Source of the DNA: Paenibacillus rhizophilus
GTDB lineage: Bacteria; Bacillota; Bacilli; Paenibacillales; Paenibacillaceae
Direction: 5' to 3'
Assembly: GCF_003854965.1 (NCBI RefSeq)
Contig: NZ_RQPI01000001.1
Span: 1,054,001-1,118,000 of the forward strand
Length of the DNA: 64,000 nucleotides
Shown: positions 25,738 through 34,586 of the stretch, in pieces
How positions within the stretch are numbered: the first letter of the stretch is position 1
Layout: each line of letters opens with the position of its first letter
Notes under the pieces: generated by a model
Database searches by the model: none
What the model saw: the letters and a program-made list of their open reading frames with translations, nothing else
What the model was told of the DNA's origin: nothing
Translations under genes and position numbers: made by a program

Positions 25738-25828
25738 CACTAGGGGCGTCATCCGACTGAGACGGAGCCGCGAGCTTCGGACCCTTGGAACCTGATCTGG
25801 ATCATACCAGCGGAGGGAAGTGGAACCT
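25738..25828 (+). ncRNA. TPP (THI-box) riboswitch
   Basis: Carries the conserved aptamer elements in order: TAGGGG near the 5' end, CTGAGA (25757-25762), ACCCTTGGAACCTGATCTGG, ATACCAGCG and the closing GGGAAGTG. A terminator hairpin follows about 60 bases later. Binding of thiamin pyrophosphate is expected to favour termination and shut the downstream transporter and salvage genes. Confidence 0.97.
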
Positions 25829-25886
25829 GGAGCTTACTTAATCGAAGCCGCGCAGACCTTGCGCTTGTACGGTGGATATTTTGAAG

Positions 25887-25925
25887 GCCCGTCCATTTCT
25901 CTCCTGAAATGGACGGGTCTTTATT
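25887..25925 (+). terminator. Expression-platform terminator of the TPP riboswitch
   Basis: Perfect stem CCCGTCCATTTC / GAAATGGACGGG with loop TCTCCT, then TCTTTATT. It lies between aptamer and first gene, so it acts as the ligand-controlled stop. Confidence 0.9.
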
Positions 25926-25946
25926 CATCTTAAGGAGGGCTGATCG

Positions 25947-26717
25947 ATTATCGAAGAACTTTTATCTCTCCGCCGCCTTTCTTTTTCGTTTCCGCAGCAG
26001 AAGCCCGTATTTTCGGATCTGTCGTTAACGGTCCGCAAGGGCGAATTCGTCAGCATCGTCGGCGCCAGCGGCTGCGGCAAAAGCACGCTGTTCAAAGTGA
26101 TAGCCGGACTCTTGGAACAGACGGCGGGAGAAATCGGGCTGCGCGGCTCCGGCAGCGGCTCCGGCGGAAACCGGCTCGGCCTTAAAGCCTACATGCCTCA
26201 GCAGGACCTCCTGCTGCCCTGGCGGACGGTGCTGGACAACTGCCTGCTGCCGCTGGAGATCAAAGGCCGGGCCGGTAAAGACAAAAAGTCTGTGGTGCAG
26301 GACATGCTGAAGCGTTTCGGGCTCGCCGGTTATGAGCTTGCTTATCCGCATGAGCTGTCCGGCGGGATGCGCCAGCGGGCCGCTTTTCTCCGGACGCTGA
26401 TGAGCGGCGGCGAGCTCATGCTGCTCGATGAGCCGTTCGGCGCGCTCGACGCCATGACCAAGCGGGATATGCATCGCTGGCTGCTGGAGCTATGGGGGGA
26501 TCTGGGGCGGACCGTTATGTTCATTACACATGATCTGGAGGAAGCTATTCTGCTGAGTGACCGCATCTTTCTAATGCCGTCCGGCAGCGGCGGCTCCCTT
26601 CAGGAGATGAACGTGGAGCTGCCGAGACCCCGGCGTCTGGAAATGAATTACGAGCCCGGCTTTGTCTCTTTGCGGGCCGAACTGGAGCGGAGGCTGTATG
26701 AAACGCGCACCGTTTAA
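25947..26717 (+). CDS. ATP-binding protein of thiamin-precursor ABC transporter, probable ATT start
   Basis: About 256 residues of an NitT/TauT-type ABC ATPase energising the permease and binding protein that follow. It shows Walker A 'GASGCGKST', Q-loop 'MPQQDLLLPW', signature 'LSGGMRQR', Walker B 'LMLLDEPFGALD' and H-loop 'MFITHD'. The N-terminal beta strands lie upstream of every usual start: between the in-frame TGA at 25941 and the Walker A region there is no ATG, GTG or TTG. AAGGAGGG (25932-25939) is spaced 7 bases from ATT 25947, giving an opening I-I-E-E-L. AUU is therefore the likely start, as known for infC. The first classical start, GTG 26097, lies after Walker A and would give a dead protein. 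Confidence 0.88.
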   Translation: MIEELLSLRRLSFSFPQQKPVFSDLSLTVRKGEFVSIVGASGCGKSTLFKVIAGLLEQTAGEIGLRGSGSGSGGNRLGLKAYMPQQDLLLPWRTVLDNCLLPLEIKGRAGKDKKSVVQDMLKRFGLAGYELAYPHELSGGMRQRAAFLRTLMSGGELMLLDEPFGALDAMTKRDMHRWLLELWGDLGRTVMFITHDLEEAILLSDRIFLMPSGSGGSLQEMNVELPRPRRLEMNYEPGFVSLRAELERRLYETRTV

Positions 26718-27471
26718 GGAAGAAATTCGCCGCTACGGCGCCTTTCTTCTCCTGCTGCTGTTGATTCTCGTCGTGTGGGAAGCGGCTGTGCGCTCGGGAC
26801 TCGTTCCGTCCTTTATCCTTCCCGCACCCTCCTCGATCTGGACCGCGCTCGTCCTAAACGCAGGGCTGCTGCTGGGCACTCATCTGCCCGCCACTCTGGA
26901 AGAAGTGGCAATCGGATGCCTGCTGTCGGTGGCGGGCGGCATCCTGCTCGGAATCGGCATGCATCTGTCCCGGACGCTGGAAAAGGCGCTCTACCCTTTT
27001 ATTATCATCAGCCAGACGATTCCGCTGATCGCGCTCTCCCCCATTTTTATCATGTGGTTCGGCTATTCCCTGTGGAGCAAGGTCGCCGTCGTCTTCCTGA
27101 CCGCGTTCTTCCCGGTCGTCGTGGGTGTCTACGACGGTCTCAGCAAAAGCGGCGGCGCCTACAAAGAGCTGCTGCTGACCATGGGTGCGAACCGTCGGCA
27201 GCTGCTATTCAAGATCGGAGTTCCGCTGGCGCTTCCTTCCTTTTTCTCGGGACTGAAACTATCGGTGGTGTACTGCGTGATCGGCGCGACCATCGGCGAA
27301 TGGCTCGGAGGCACGCGCGGACTTGGTTATTACAGCCGCCGGATGGCGGGAAGCCTGCACAGCGCCGAAATGTTCGCCGCCATTGTTCTGCTCTCAGCTC
27401 TCGGTATCGCACTATTCCTGGCTGTCCGTCTGCTGGAGCATCATATTCTTAAGAAAAGAGGTTCTTATTAA
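26698..27471 (+). CDS. Permease of thiamin-precursor ABC transporter
   Basis: 257-residue inner-membrane permease of the NitT/TauT/ThiX type with about six helices. The ATPase-docking loop is 'GLSKSGGAYKELLLTMGANRRQLLFKIGVPLALPS', with the family Gly; 'GATIGEWLGGTRGLGYY' is typical of pyrimidine and sulfonate importers. ATG 26698 follows GGAGCGGAGG and overlaps the ATPase gene by 20 bases; its own stop overlaps the next start (TAATG). Under the TPP riboswitch, so probably imports a thiamin pyrimidine precursor such as HMP or formylaminopyrimidine. Confidence 0.92.
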   Translation: MKRAPFKEEIRRYGAFLLLLLLILVVWEAAVRSGLVPSFILPAPSSIWTALVLNAGLLLGTHLPATLEEVAIGCLLSVAGGILLGIGMHLSRTLEKALYPFIIISQTIPLIALSPIFIMWFGYSLWSKVAVVFLTAFFPVVVGVYDGLSKSGGAYKELLLTMGANRRQLLFKIGVPLALPSFFSGLKLSVVYCVIGATIGEWLGGTRGLGYYSRRMAGSLHSAEMFAAIVLLSALGIALFLAVRLLEHHILKKRGSY

Positions 27472-28526
27472 TGAAATCTTTTACCCGTATTAAAGCTTTA
27501 ATACTTATGCCTGCTATCTCGCTTCTTCTGCTAACGGCCGCTTGCGGAGCCTCTTCGCCAACCGGCGATTCCGCGTCTTCCGCCTCACCCTCACAAGCCC
27601 CCATTTCATCGGGCAGCCCGCTTGCACCTGCACATAAGCTGACTCTTATGCTTGATTGGTATCCGAACGCCGTGCATTCCTTTTTGTATGCCGCTCAGGA
27701 ACAAGGTTATTTCGCCAAGCAGGGACTCGATGTGGAAATTCAAATGCCGGCGGACACGAATGATGCGCTGAAGCTCGTCGCGGCAGGCAAGGTGGATCTT
27801 GCGTTGAACTACCAGCCTCAGGTGCTGATGGCCCGGGGCGAGAAGATTCCCGTAAAGGCACTGGCTTCCATTGTCCGTCATCCGCTGACCCACCTGATGG
27901 TGCCTGCGGACAGTTCCGTACATACGCCCAAGGATTTAGCTGGTAAAAATGTGGGGTATTCTTCCATCCCGCTGTACGAGGCGATGGTCAAGACGATGGT
28001 CAAGGCCGACGGCGGAGATCCGGATAAGGTTAATTTCGTGGATGTGGGCTACGACTTGATCCCGGCCATTTCCACTGGGCAGACCGACGCCATTATGGGC
28101 GCGTTCATCAACCATGAGCAGCTTATTTTGCAAAAAGAAGGCCACCCCGTCACCTCCATCGACCCGGCGAAATACGGTGTGCCCGACTATTCCGAGCTAG
28201 TGCTTGTTGCCAGCGACGAGGGAATCAGTCAGCATAAAGACGATTACAGCAAGTTTCTGGCGGCGATGCGGGAAGGCCAGGCGTATGTAAAAGACCATCC
28301 TGACGAAGCGCTGTCTATCCTGCTGGCGCATGAGGAAGGGACCGCTCCTCTGGACAAGGAAATTGAGACGCAGAGCCTGAAAGTGCTGCTGCCGCTGATG
28401 GACGCGGGCGATAAGCCCTTCGGGTATCAGGACCCGGAATCTTGGGACAAAGTGCTGAAGTGGCTTGGAGACAACGGACTGCTGCCTGCGGGTATCGCGG
28501 CCGGGGACGCTTTTGTGAATTTATAG
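27471..28526 (+). CDS. thiY: ThiY-like pyrimidine-precursor-binding lipoprotein (NMT1/THI5 family)
   Basis: 351 residues. A lipoprotein signal with lipobox 'LTAACG' anchors it outside the membrane. The mature domain begins 'KLTLMLDWYPNAVHSFLYAA', the typical opening of the NMT1/THI5 group, and contains 'GKVDLALNYQPQVLMARG' and 'DAIMGAFINHEQLIL'. It presumably delivers a pyrimidine precursor of thiamin to the permease. Position inside a TPP-riboswitch operon supports this over the sulfonate or nitrate binding proteins of the same superfamily. The symbol is given by family and context; ligand identity is inference. Confidence 0.85.
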   Translation: MKSFTRIKALILMPAISLLLLTAACGASSPTGDSASSASPSQAPISSGSPLAPAHKLTLMLDWYPNAVHSFLYAAQEQGYFAKQGLDVEIQMPADTNDALKLVAAGKVDLALNYQPQVLMARGEKIPVKALASIVRHPLTHLMVPADSSVHTPKDLAGKNVGYSSIPLYEAMVKTMVKADGGDPDKVNFVDVGYDLIPAISTGQTDAIMGAFINHEQLILQKEGHPVTSIDPAKYGVPDYSELVLVASDEGISQHKDDYSKFLAAMREGQAYVKDHPDEALSILLAHEEGTAPLDKEIETQSLKVLLPLMDAGDKPFGYQDPESWDKVLKWLGDNGLLPAGIAAGDAFVNL

Positions 28527-28555
28527 GTTCATACTAATTTAGGGGGGGAACTCAA

Positions 28556-29347
28556 ATGTCTTTCATAACCAAACTTCGGGAAAACAATCCGCTCATCCAC
28601 AACATCACCAACATCGTCGTCACCAACTTTACCGCCAACGGTCTGCTCGCTCTGGGAGCTTCGCCGTTTATGGCGGATTCGCATGAAGAAGTGGCGGATG
28701 TAGCTGCGATGTCCGGCGCCGTCCTGATCAACATCGGCACGCTTAACGAGCAAGCCATCAAGGCCATGCTGCTCGCCGGACAGTCGGCCAACAAGCACGG
28801 TGTACCGGTCGTTCTCGATCCGGTGGGAGCCGGCGCGACTGCGTACCGGACGGAAGTCACACATCGTCTCGTTTCGGAAATGAAGATTACCGCGCTGCGG
28901 GGAAATGTCGCCGAGGTTGCCAACGTCATCGGAGAGAAATGGTCCATTAAAGGCGTGGACGCCGGAGCAGGTGACGGCGATCATGCCGCCGTGGCCATTA
29001 AAGCGGCGAAAAAGCTCGGATGCATCGTCATTGTTACCGGAAAAGAGGACATTATCACCGATGGAGAGAAAACGTATATCGCCGCCAATGGCCACCCCAT
29101 TTTGACCAAAGTGACCGGAACCGGCTGCCTGCTCAGCTCCGTCGTTGCCGCTTTCCTGGCGGTTGCGGGGGACTCCCCGCTGGAAGCGGCGGCAGAAGCC
29201 CTCTCCTTCTACGGCGTCGCCGCGGAGATCGCAGCGGAGAAGACGGCTTCGCACGGTCCGGGCAGCTTCCAGATTGAATTCCTGAACCAGCTGGCGCTTC
29301 TTACGCCGGAGGAATACGGCAAGCTGTCGAGAATCCGCGAAGCGTAA
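28556..29347 (+). CDS. thiM: Hydroxyethylthiazole kinase
   Basis: 263 residues; phosphorylates 4-methyl-5-(2-hydroxyethyl)thiazole for reuse in thiamin synthesis. The opening '[31 protein letters not shown]', '[14 protein letters not shown]', 'ALRGNVAEV' and the catalytic '[15 protein letters not shown]' are diagnostic. Normal family length. ATG follows AGGGGGGGAACTCAA. Salvage gene in the riboswitch operon. Confidence 0.97.
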   Translation: MSFITKLRENNPLIHNITNIVVTNFTANGLLALGASPFMADSHEEVADVAAMSGAVLINIGTLNEQAIKAMLLAGQSANKHGVPVVLDPVGAGATAYRTEVTHRLVSEMKITALRGNVAEVANVIGEKWSIKGVDAGAGDGDHAAVAIKAAKKLGCIVIVTGKEDIITDGEKTYIAANGHPILTKVTGTGCLLSSVVAAFLAVAGDSPLEAAAEALSFYGVAAEIAAEKTASHGPGSFQIEFLNQLALLTPEEYGKLSRIREA

Positions 29348-29378
29348 ACAGAACTTTTCAGCAAGGGGGACGAAAAAG

Positions 29379-30203
29379 ATGAACGTATACAAAGCGTTAA
29401 CGATCGCCGGCTCCGACAGCGGCGGGGGCGCGGGAATCCAGGCCGACCTCAAGACGTTCCAGGAACTGGGCGTCTACGGCATGTCCGCGCTTACCGCGGT
29501 GACGGCGCAGAATACGCTCGGGGTTCAGGGCGTGTACCCGCTCGAACCCGAGGCCGTGGCGCGGCAGCTCGATTCCGTCGGCGAGGATCTGGCCCCGGAT
29601 GCGGTCAAAACCGGCATGCTGTTCAGTGGAGAGATCATAAGAACTGTAGCGGATAAGATCAGGCAGTACGGATGGAGCAATCTCGTTATCGATCCGGTTA
29701 TGGTAGCCAAAGGCGGGTCATCGCTGCTGCTGCGGGAAGCGGTTCAATCCCTGATTCAGCACCTGCTCCCTCTTGCCCTGGTAACCACTCCGAATATTCC
29801 GGAAGCGGAAATTTTGGCCGGCATGAGCATTGCAAGCCTCGAAGACTGCGAGGAAGCTGCCAAAAGGATCGCGCAGATGGGTTCGCGCTACGTCGTCATT
29901 AAAGGCGGTCATGGAAGCGGAACTTCCGTCGTCACGGATGTGCTGTATGACGGCCGGGAGTTTGTGTACATGGAAAGTCCGAGAATCGATACCCGGCATA
30001 CGCACGGAACGGGCTGTACCTATTCGGCCGCTTTGACAGCGGAACTGGCAAAGGGGCATTCGGCGGCGGAAGCCGTCCGGACCGCCAAAGCGTTTATCCG
30101 GGCGGCTATCGAAGACGGCCTCGGCATCGGGGGCGGACACGGGCCGACCAACCATTTTGCGTACGGCCGCAGGCTGCGCACGGAAGGAAGTGACCGGCGA
30201 TGA
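29379..30203 (+). CDS. thiD: Hydroxymethylpyrimidine / phosphomethylpyrimidine kinase
   Basis: 274 residues; phosphorylates HMP and then HMP-P to the pyrophosphate used by ThiE. Ribokinase-fold motifs: 'ALTIAGSDSGGGAGIQADLKTF' at the N-terminus, 'VYGMSALTAVTAQNT', 'VIDPVMVAKGG', and the C-terminal anion hole 'TRHTHGTGCTYSAALTAELAKG'. ATG 29379 follows AAGGGGGACG. The stop overlaps the thiE start (ATGA). Confidence 0.97.
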   Translation: MNVYKALTIAGSDSGGGAGIQADLKTFQELGVYGMSALTAVTAQNTLGVQGVYPLEPEAVARQLDSVGEDLAPDAVKTGMLFSGEIIRTVADKIRQYGWSNLVIDPVMVAKGGSSLLLREAVQSLIQHLLPLALVTTPNIPEAEILAGMSIASLEDCEEAAKRIAQMGSRYVVIKGGHGSGTSVVTDVLYDGREFVYMESPRIDTRHTHGTGCTYSAALTAELAKGHSAAEAVRTAKAFIRAAIEDGLGIGGGHGPTNHFAYGRRLRTEGSDRR

Positions 30204-30928
30204 GCGAACGGAATCCCCAATTCGGCTCCCCTTGGACCGGTGCGGATGAATCTTTGGCGGACAGCGGCGGCAGACTGGACAGCGAACACGTACGCAGCCT
30301 GCTTCGGGTGTATTTCATTATGGGGAGCGTCAACTGCCGCCGTCCCGCTGCCGAGGTACTTGCGGAGGCGATTGCCGGAGGAGTAACGATCTTTCAATTC
30401 CGCGAAAAAGGCCCCGGAGCGCTAAAGGGCGAAGCCAAGCTGAACCTCGCCCGGGAGCTTCAGGGGATCTGCCATTCCCACGGCGTTCCCTTTATCGTCA
30501 ACGACGATATCGACCTGGCGATTGCGATTGACGCGGACGGTGTGCATGTCGGCCAGGACGACGAGCCGGCGCGGGTGCTTCGTAAGCAGCTGGGCAGCCG
30601 CAAAATCATCGGCGTCTCCGCACACACGCCGGAGGAAGTCCGGCAGGCCATCGCCGACGGCGCCGACTATCTTGGCATCGGCCCCGTGTACCCGACATCG
30701 TCCAAAGACGATGCCCGGCCGGTGCAAGGCACGGTCCTGATCGAAAATCTGCGCAGAGAAGGTATCGCCATCCCTCTAGTTGGCATCGGCGGCATAACAG
30801 TGAACAACGCTAGCCCTGTTCTGGCCGCGGGTGCGGACGGCATTTCGGTCATTTCCGCGATCGCCTCCGCCTCAAGCCCCCGTTCGGCGGCGGCGGAGCT
30901 GGCCAGCTTTTTCGGTGTAGAGGGCTAG
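30200..30928 (+). CDS. thiE: Thiamin phosphate synthase with N-terminal extension
   Basis: 242 residues; joins HMP-pyrophosphate and thiazole phosphate into thiamin phosphate. TIM-barrel motifs: 'GGVTIFQFREKG', 'PFIVNDDIDLAIAIDADGVHVGQDD', 'GVSAHTPEEVRQA', 'ADYLGIGPVYPTSSK', 'LVGIGGITVNNA' and 'GISVISAIASA'. The enzyme usually starts near the 'RVYFIMGS' strand; here about 34 extra residues with no recognisable motif precede it. The ATGA overlap with thiD favours the long start. Last gene of the operon; no clear terminator seen in the 117 bases after it. Confidence 0.95.
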   Translation: MSERNPQFGSPWTGADESLADSGGRLDSEHVRSLLRVYFIMGSVNCRRPAAEVLAEAIAGGVTIFQFREKGPGALKGEAKLNLARELQGICHSHGVPFIVNDDIDLAIAIDADGVHVGQDDEPARVLRKQLGSRKIIGVSAHTPEEVRQAIADGADYLGIGPVYPTSSKDDARPVQGTVLIENLRREGIAIPLVGIGGITVNNASPVLAAGADGISVISAIASASSPRSAAAELASFFGVEG

Positions 30929-31045
30929 CTGCTAATGAATAGGAATGCCCTATAGGATGTTGGACTTAAATTTTCTGTATTCCTCACAAGAGTCTCTCAT
31001 TGACCGATAAAATAAATAGATTCGATCAAGGAGGGAACATAACAA

Positions 31046-31930
31046 ATGAAAAAAAGCTGGATGATCCTCTTATCCTGTATGCTGGCGTCAAGCCTTATGG
31101 CCGGTTCGGCGCTGGCAAAACCCGATCACTCCAACGCGGGCGGGCAAAGCCAGAAAAATGCCGCCTCGGACAAAGGCCAACCTGACAAGGCCGCGGCGAA
31201 GTCCGAAAGTAAAGAGAGCAAGACGAAGTCGGTTACGGAGGCCACGTATCAGGAAACCGCAACAACAAGTACATATAAAGGCCACAACGGTTACAAAGGT
31301 CTGCTTAAAGCCATCGAAAATGTGGAAGGCAAGCCGGCCGGAGCCGTTCTTGCCGAACTGCTGTTGACGAATTACTCCACTGAGCTGACCCCTGAAATGA
31401 AAGCCAGGCTCGAAGCCATCCAGGACCAGGATGCGGCACTGACTGCTGTCGCCGAAATGCTGGAACAACGCGGCAGCGTAACCGATGCGGTTTATATCGA
31501 ACAGGAAGCCATCAAGGCGAATATCAAAAACCTCGACTCCTACAAAAAGCTGGGCAAACTGTATGATAAATTAGGACAAAAAGGCATCCGGCTGTACGTC
31601 AACGGGGAACAGTCTGACGCCGGATCGGCTCCTGTTCTTCTGGGCGGCACAACGCATGTTCCTTTCCGGGCCATTGCCGAAGAACTGGGCGCCAAGGTCA
31701 CCTGGAACAAACAAAAGCAGTCCGTGACCATTACCCGCGGTGGAATCGCCGTTAAGCTTGTCATCGGTAGTAAGTCCGCTTACGTTAACGGCAAAAAAGT
31801 TTCTCTACAGACGGCACCCGCCGTTGTGAACGGCACCACGGTTGTCCCTGTCCGCTTTGTAAGCGAATCGCTTAAGGCAACAGTCAAATGGGAAGCGGAA
31901 AGCCGCTCCGTCATCATTTACGAGGAATAG
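31046..31930 (+). CDS. Secreted stalk-domain (copper amine oxidase N-terminal-like) protein
   Basis: 294 residues: signal peptide ('ILLSCMLASSLMAGSALA'), a Lys/Ser/Ala-rich low-complexity linker (about 25-70), a helical middle, and a C-terminal Cu_amine_oxidN1-type beta domain (about 185-294) with its paired motifs 'LGGTTHVPFRAIAEELGAKVTWN' and 'VNGTTVVPVRFVSESLKATVKW'. Despite the domain name it is no oxidase; the module is a surface stalk common in Paenibacillus. AAGGAGGGAACATAACAA precedes ATG 31046. Own terminator downstream. Confidence 0.88.
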   Translation: MKKSWMILLSCMLASSLMAGSALAKPDHSNAGGQSQKNAASDKGQPDKAAAKSESKESKTKSVTEATYQETATTSTYKGHNGYKGLLKAIENVEGKPAGAVLAELLLTNYSTELTPEMKARLEAIQDQDAALTAVAEMLEQRGSVTDAVYIEQEAIKANIKNLDSYKKLGKLYDKLGQKGIRLYVNGEQSDAGSAPVLLGGTTHVPFRAIAEELGAKVTWNKQKQSVTITRGGIAVKLVIGSKSAYVNGKKVSLQTAPAVVNGTTVVPVRFVSESLKATVKWEAESRSVIIYEE

Positions 31931-31957
31931 CAAAATCAAAGCACCGGCAGTTGAATG

Positions 31958-31995
31958 AAAAGGGAGATTCCGCTAAAGGAACCTCCCTTTCTTTT
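31958..31995 (+). terminator. Intrinsic terminator after stalk-domain gene
   Basis: AAAGGGAG / CTCCCTTT stem with a 16-base loop, followed by CTTTT, 28 bases past the stop. Confidence 0.75.
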
Positions 31996-32108
31996 GCCAT
32001 CTGTCCGTTCAAGAAAGGGACCGCCTTGCTCTTGCCTGCTGGCGGTATTAAAATAACCAAATACGTTTAATTAAAGATAGATTCCATAATCAACGGGGGA
32101 GGTCCGGC

Positions 32109-33443
32109 ATGATCGACAAAAACATTACCGAAGGAGTTATCCGCACGCGGACGAAGCTGCGCAAGCAGACGCTGATCTCCATTTTTAACGAGTTTGACGG
32201 CGAAATTATGAAGCTTGGCGAAGACAAAAGAGCCGAGAAATACAGCAAGATGCTGCTGAGCCCGTTTTCCTTTTTCCGGGGCAGCGCGTATCTGTTCTAT
32301 TTTGACGCCACCCGCCAGTATTTCCCCTACCATTCCTCGCCGGAGCGCCCAACCTGGATTCAGGGAGATTTGCATTTCGAGAACTTCGGTGCCTTCCGCA
32401 ACGAGGACGGAAATCTGGTCTATGATGTCAATGATTTTGACGAAGGCTATGTGGGGTCCTACCTCTACGACCTCCTGCGGATGTCCGTCAGCATTGTGCT
32501 TGTCTGCCGGGAACTCGGCTACACCCTTGAGAATCAATGGGACTGCGTTGAGGCCTATGTGTTGGCGTATTACAGACAGATTCAAGCCTTTTGTAATGAA
32601 AAGGATGATCCCGGCAAATTCATTATCGATGAGGATTCGGCGAAAGGCCCCGTTAAAAAACTGCTTCGGAAACTGGAGAAGCGCAAAGCGGCGCATTTTT
32701 TGGAGAAGGTAACCGCCTTGATGCAGAATGACCGGATATTCCTCGAAACCTCGGAGCTGAAAGCGCCCGGCAGGGCCGAACAGGAAAAGCTGGAGCAGTC
32801 GTGGCCGTTCTATTTGGATACGTTAAATTCCCGGAGAACTGCTCCTGAACATTACAATATCAAGGACATCGCTGTAAAAGAAGGTTCCGGAACCGCGTCG
32901 ATCGGACTGGATCGCTATTATATTTTGATCGAGGGTGGAGAAAAAAAGGATGCGGACGACACGGTGCTGGAAGCCAAAGAGGTGCGCGTGCCGATCCCCG
33001 CTTACTTCATGCCTTACTCGGAATCCTTTTGGCATTATTTCGGTCATCAGGGAAAACGCGTAACGGCAACACAGCAGGCCATGCACCATAAAGCCGATCC
33101 CTATCTCGGTTTTTTCACAATGGAAGAAAGGCATTTCTACGTACGGGAACGTTCGCCTTACAAGAAAAGATTGAAGCTTGAGGATATCGAATCGTTCGAG
33201 GATATGGAACGCACACTCGTTATCATGGCCCGGCTCACGGCAAAAATGCACGCCAGAGCGGACGCCGATGTGAACCGCGGGGTTCTTCCCTATCACAGCG
33301 AGAACGAAATCGCCCAAGCGATGGGACCGGACCCGGGCCTACCCGCCCGGCATATCTCGCATTGGGCCGCCGCCTATGCCGACCAGGTGGAGACTGATTT
33401 CAAGCTGTTCAAGGAGTGGGCGGAAGCGGGCCGATCTCAATAA
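32109..33443 (+). CDS. DUF2252-family protein
   Basis: 444 residues covering the whole DUF2252 family length. The best-conserved stretch, 'GDLHFENFGAFRNEDGNLVYDVNDFDEG', resembles the catalytic loop of kinase-like phosphotransferases (H-x-E-N...D-x-N-D-F-D), so a kinase fold is plausible, but no activity is established. Further family motifs are 'FFRGSAYLFYFD' and 'SIGLDRYYILIEGG'. No signal or membrane segment. GGGGGAGGTCCGGC precedes ATG 32109. Convergent with the psiE-like gene across a terminator. Confidence 0.9.
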   Translation: MIDKNITEGVIRTRTKLRKQTLISIFNEFDGEIMKLGEDKRAEKYSKMLLSPFSFFRGSAYLFYFDATRQYFPYHSSPERPTWIQGDLHFENFGAFRNEDGNLVYDVNDFDEGYVGSYLYDLLRMSVSIVLVCRELGYTLENQWDCVEAYVLAYYRQIQAFCNEKDDPGKFIIDEDSAKGPVKKLLRKLEKRKAAHFLEKVTALMQNDRIFLETSELKAPGRAEQEKLEQSWPFYLDTLNSRRTAPEHYNIKDIAVKEGSGTASIGLDRYYILIEGGEKKDADDTVLEAKEVRVPIPAYFMPYSESFWHYFGHQGKRVTATQQAMHHKADPYLGFFTMEERHFYVRERSPYKKRLKLEDIESFEDMERTLVIMARLTAKMHARADADVNRGVLPYHSENEIAQAMGPDPGLPARHISHWAAAYADQVETDFKLFKEWAEAGRSQ

Positions 33444-33461
33444 CAGCGGCGGGAAGGTTAC

Positions 33462-33511
33462 AAAAAAAAAAGGACAGCTCCGCTTCCCGCACCCGGTTGG
33501 CGTTCTGTCCT
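33462..33511 (-). terminator. Intrinsic terminator of the PsiE-family gene
   Basis: On the minus strand AGGACAG / CTGTCCT close a stem followed by ten T, 27 bases beyond the stop at 33538. Confidence 0.85.
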
Positions 33512-33537
33512 CACAGCAAATTGTTGAAACAACTTTG

Positions 33538-33945
33538 TTAATTCTCTCTTTTGAGCATCTTGCTGTTGGCAATATACAGTGTAATCACAAGCAGCAGGAT
33601 AGCTCCGGAGTAGATCAACGTGTCCGACGGACTTTCATGATCGATAATAATCAGCCGGATCATCGCCGTTATGCCGATGTAAATAAAATATCGGAGCGGG
33701 AAATGATAATGCGCTTCAAAATACTTGATAATCAGGGCAATGAACTCGAAATACAAAAAATAAATCAGCAAAGCTTCCAGCAGGTCCAGTTTGGTCAGAT
33801 GGCCGCCATCGTTGATAAAACCGAAAATATAAACAGTCTCCTTGCCGAGAAGTATGACAAGAATGACCGCCAGCACGACGAGCGCGGCATTGAGAGTCCA
33901 TTGCAGAATGAACGGAATAGACGTGAAATTATTTTTTGTCTTCAA
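33538..33945 (-). CDS. PsiE-family membrane protein
   Basis: 135 residues with four predicted membrane helices and the PsiE signatures '[19 protein letters not shown]' and '[21 protein letters not shown]'. PsiE is phosphate-starvation-inducible in E. coli; its function is unknown. The start is TTG 33945, directly behind GGGAGGTGATC. Monocistronic, with its own terminator. Confidence 0.88.
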   Translation of the reverse strand: MKTKNNFTSIPFILQWTLNAALVVLAVILVILLGKETVYIFGFINDGGHLTKLDLLEALLIYFLYFEFIALIIKYFEAHYHFPLRYFIYIGITAMIRLIIIDHESPSDTLIYSGAILLLVITLYIANSKMLKREN

Positions 33946-34132
33946 AAGATCACCTCCCGCCTGAAAGTAATCCCAAGTATAAAGGTGATTTCGTTTTCAA
34001 GGCAAGTTTTCAGTGATTTTCATTCCGGCAGGCAAACTGGAGCAGTGCACTTGAACTGGCGCTGCGGACATTTCGCGGGTATACTGGTTTTACTTTTGTT
34101 TTGCCATTATTGCGAAAAGGAGAACTTTATTC

Positions 34133-34342
34133 ATGCCGATAAACCGACCTTTGGTCACCGACCACGACTTTCAGGAGGCGATGGAACGACAGCTTCCTGT
34201 TCGCGTGTTCCAGAATGATCACTTGATCAACTCGGGAGCGACGGTGGTAAGGTTCACCGATACGGATGTGATTATCCAGTCAAGGGTCAGCGATCTGACC
34301 TATTACTCGCGGCGGGACTGCGAATTCTTTGAAGTTAGGTAG
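34133..34342 (+). CDS. Small hypothetical protein (69 residues)
   Basis: Short soluble protein ('DFQEAMERQLPVRVFQNDHL', 'GATVVRFTDTDVIIQSRVSDL'), predicted mostly beta after an N-terminal helix. AAAAGGAGAACTTTATTC before the ATG makes it a convincing gene. The arrangement of strands is reminiscent of small Sm-like or PilZ-like barrels, but I see no diagnostic residues. Convergent with the 53-residue gene at 34425. Confidence 0.7.
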   Translation: MPINRPLVTDHDFQEAMERQLPVRVFQNDHLINSGATVVRFTDTDVIIQSRVSDLTYYSRRDCEFFEVR

Positions 34343-34363
34343 ACAATGAAATGTAGACATTGC

Positions 34364-34405
34364 AAAAAACCGGCAATTCGCCATAACGGCGAATCCCCGG
34401 CCGGT
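34364..34405 (-). terminator. Intrinsic terminator of the 53-residue gene
   Basis: On the minus strand ACCGGC...ATTCGCC / GGCGAAT...GCCGGT form an interrupted stem followed by TTTTTT, 20 bases beyond the stop at 34425. Confidence 0.75.
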
Positions 34406-34424
34406 CATCTCAAGAGTTTACAGA

Positions 34425-34586
34425 TTATTTTTTTAAGTCCATACCGCCGGAGCTCATCTTTTCATTCAGGATATCCTGAAAGCTCTGGCTTTTCTCGTGG
34501 ACGGTTTCCCGCTTAACATCGACAGACGGCTGAGGTCTGAAATATTGCTGATTGAATGCCATAAGGTTATGTACGGATAAGGTCAT
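34425..34586 (-). CDS. Small protein, 53 residues, unknown function
   Basis: A minus-strand frame ATG 34586 to TAA 34425 preceded by a perfect AAGGAGG and followed by its own terminator. The protein has a short polar N-terminus ('VHNLMAFNQQYFRPQPSVDV') and a charged C-terminal segment 'SFQDILNEKMSSGG', which recalls the F-Q-D-x-L-x-x-K motif of small flagellar-operon proteins, though that is weak. No hydrophobic helix, so probably cytoplasmic. Not recognised. Confidence 0.75.
   Translation of the reverse strand: MTLSVHNLMAFNQQYFRPQPSVDVKRETVHEKSQSFQDILNEKMSSGGMDLKK

Noticed and set aside
26097..26717. GTG 26097 as start of the thi transporter ATPase
   Set aside because: It would remove Walker A and the first strands, and no ribosome-binding site precedes it.
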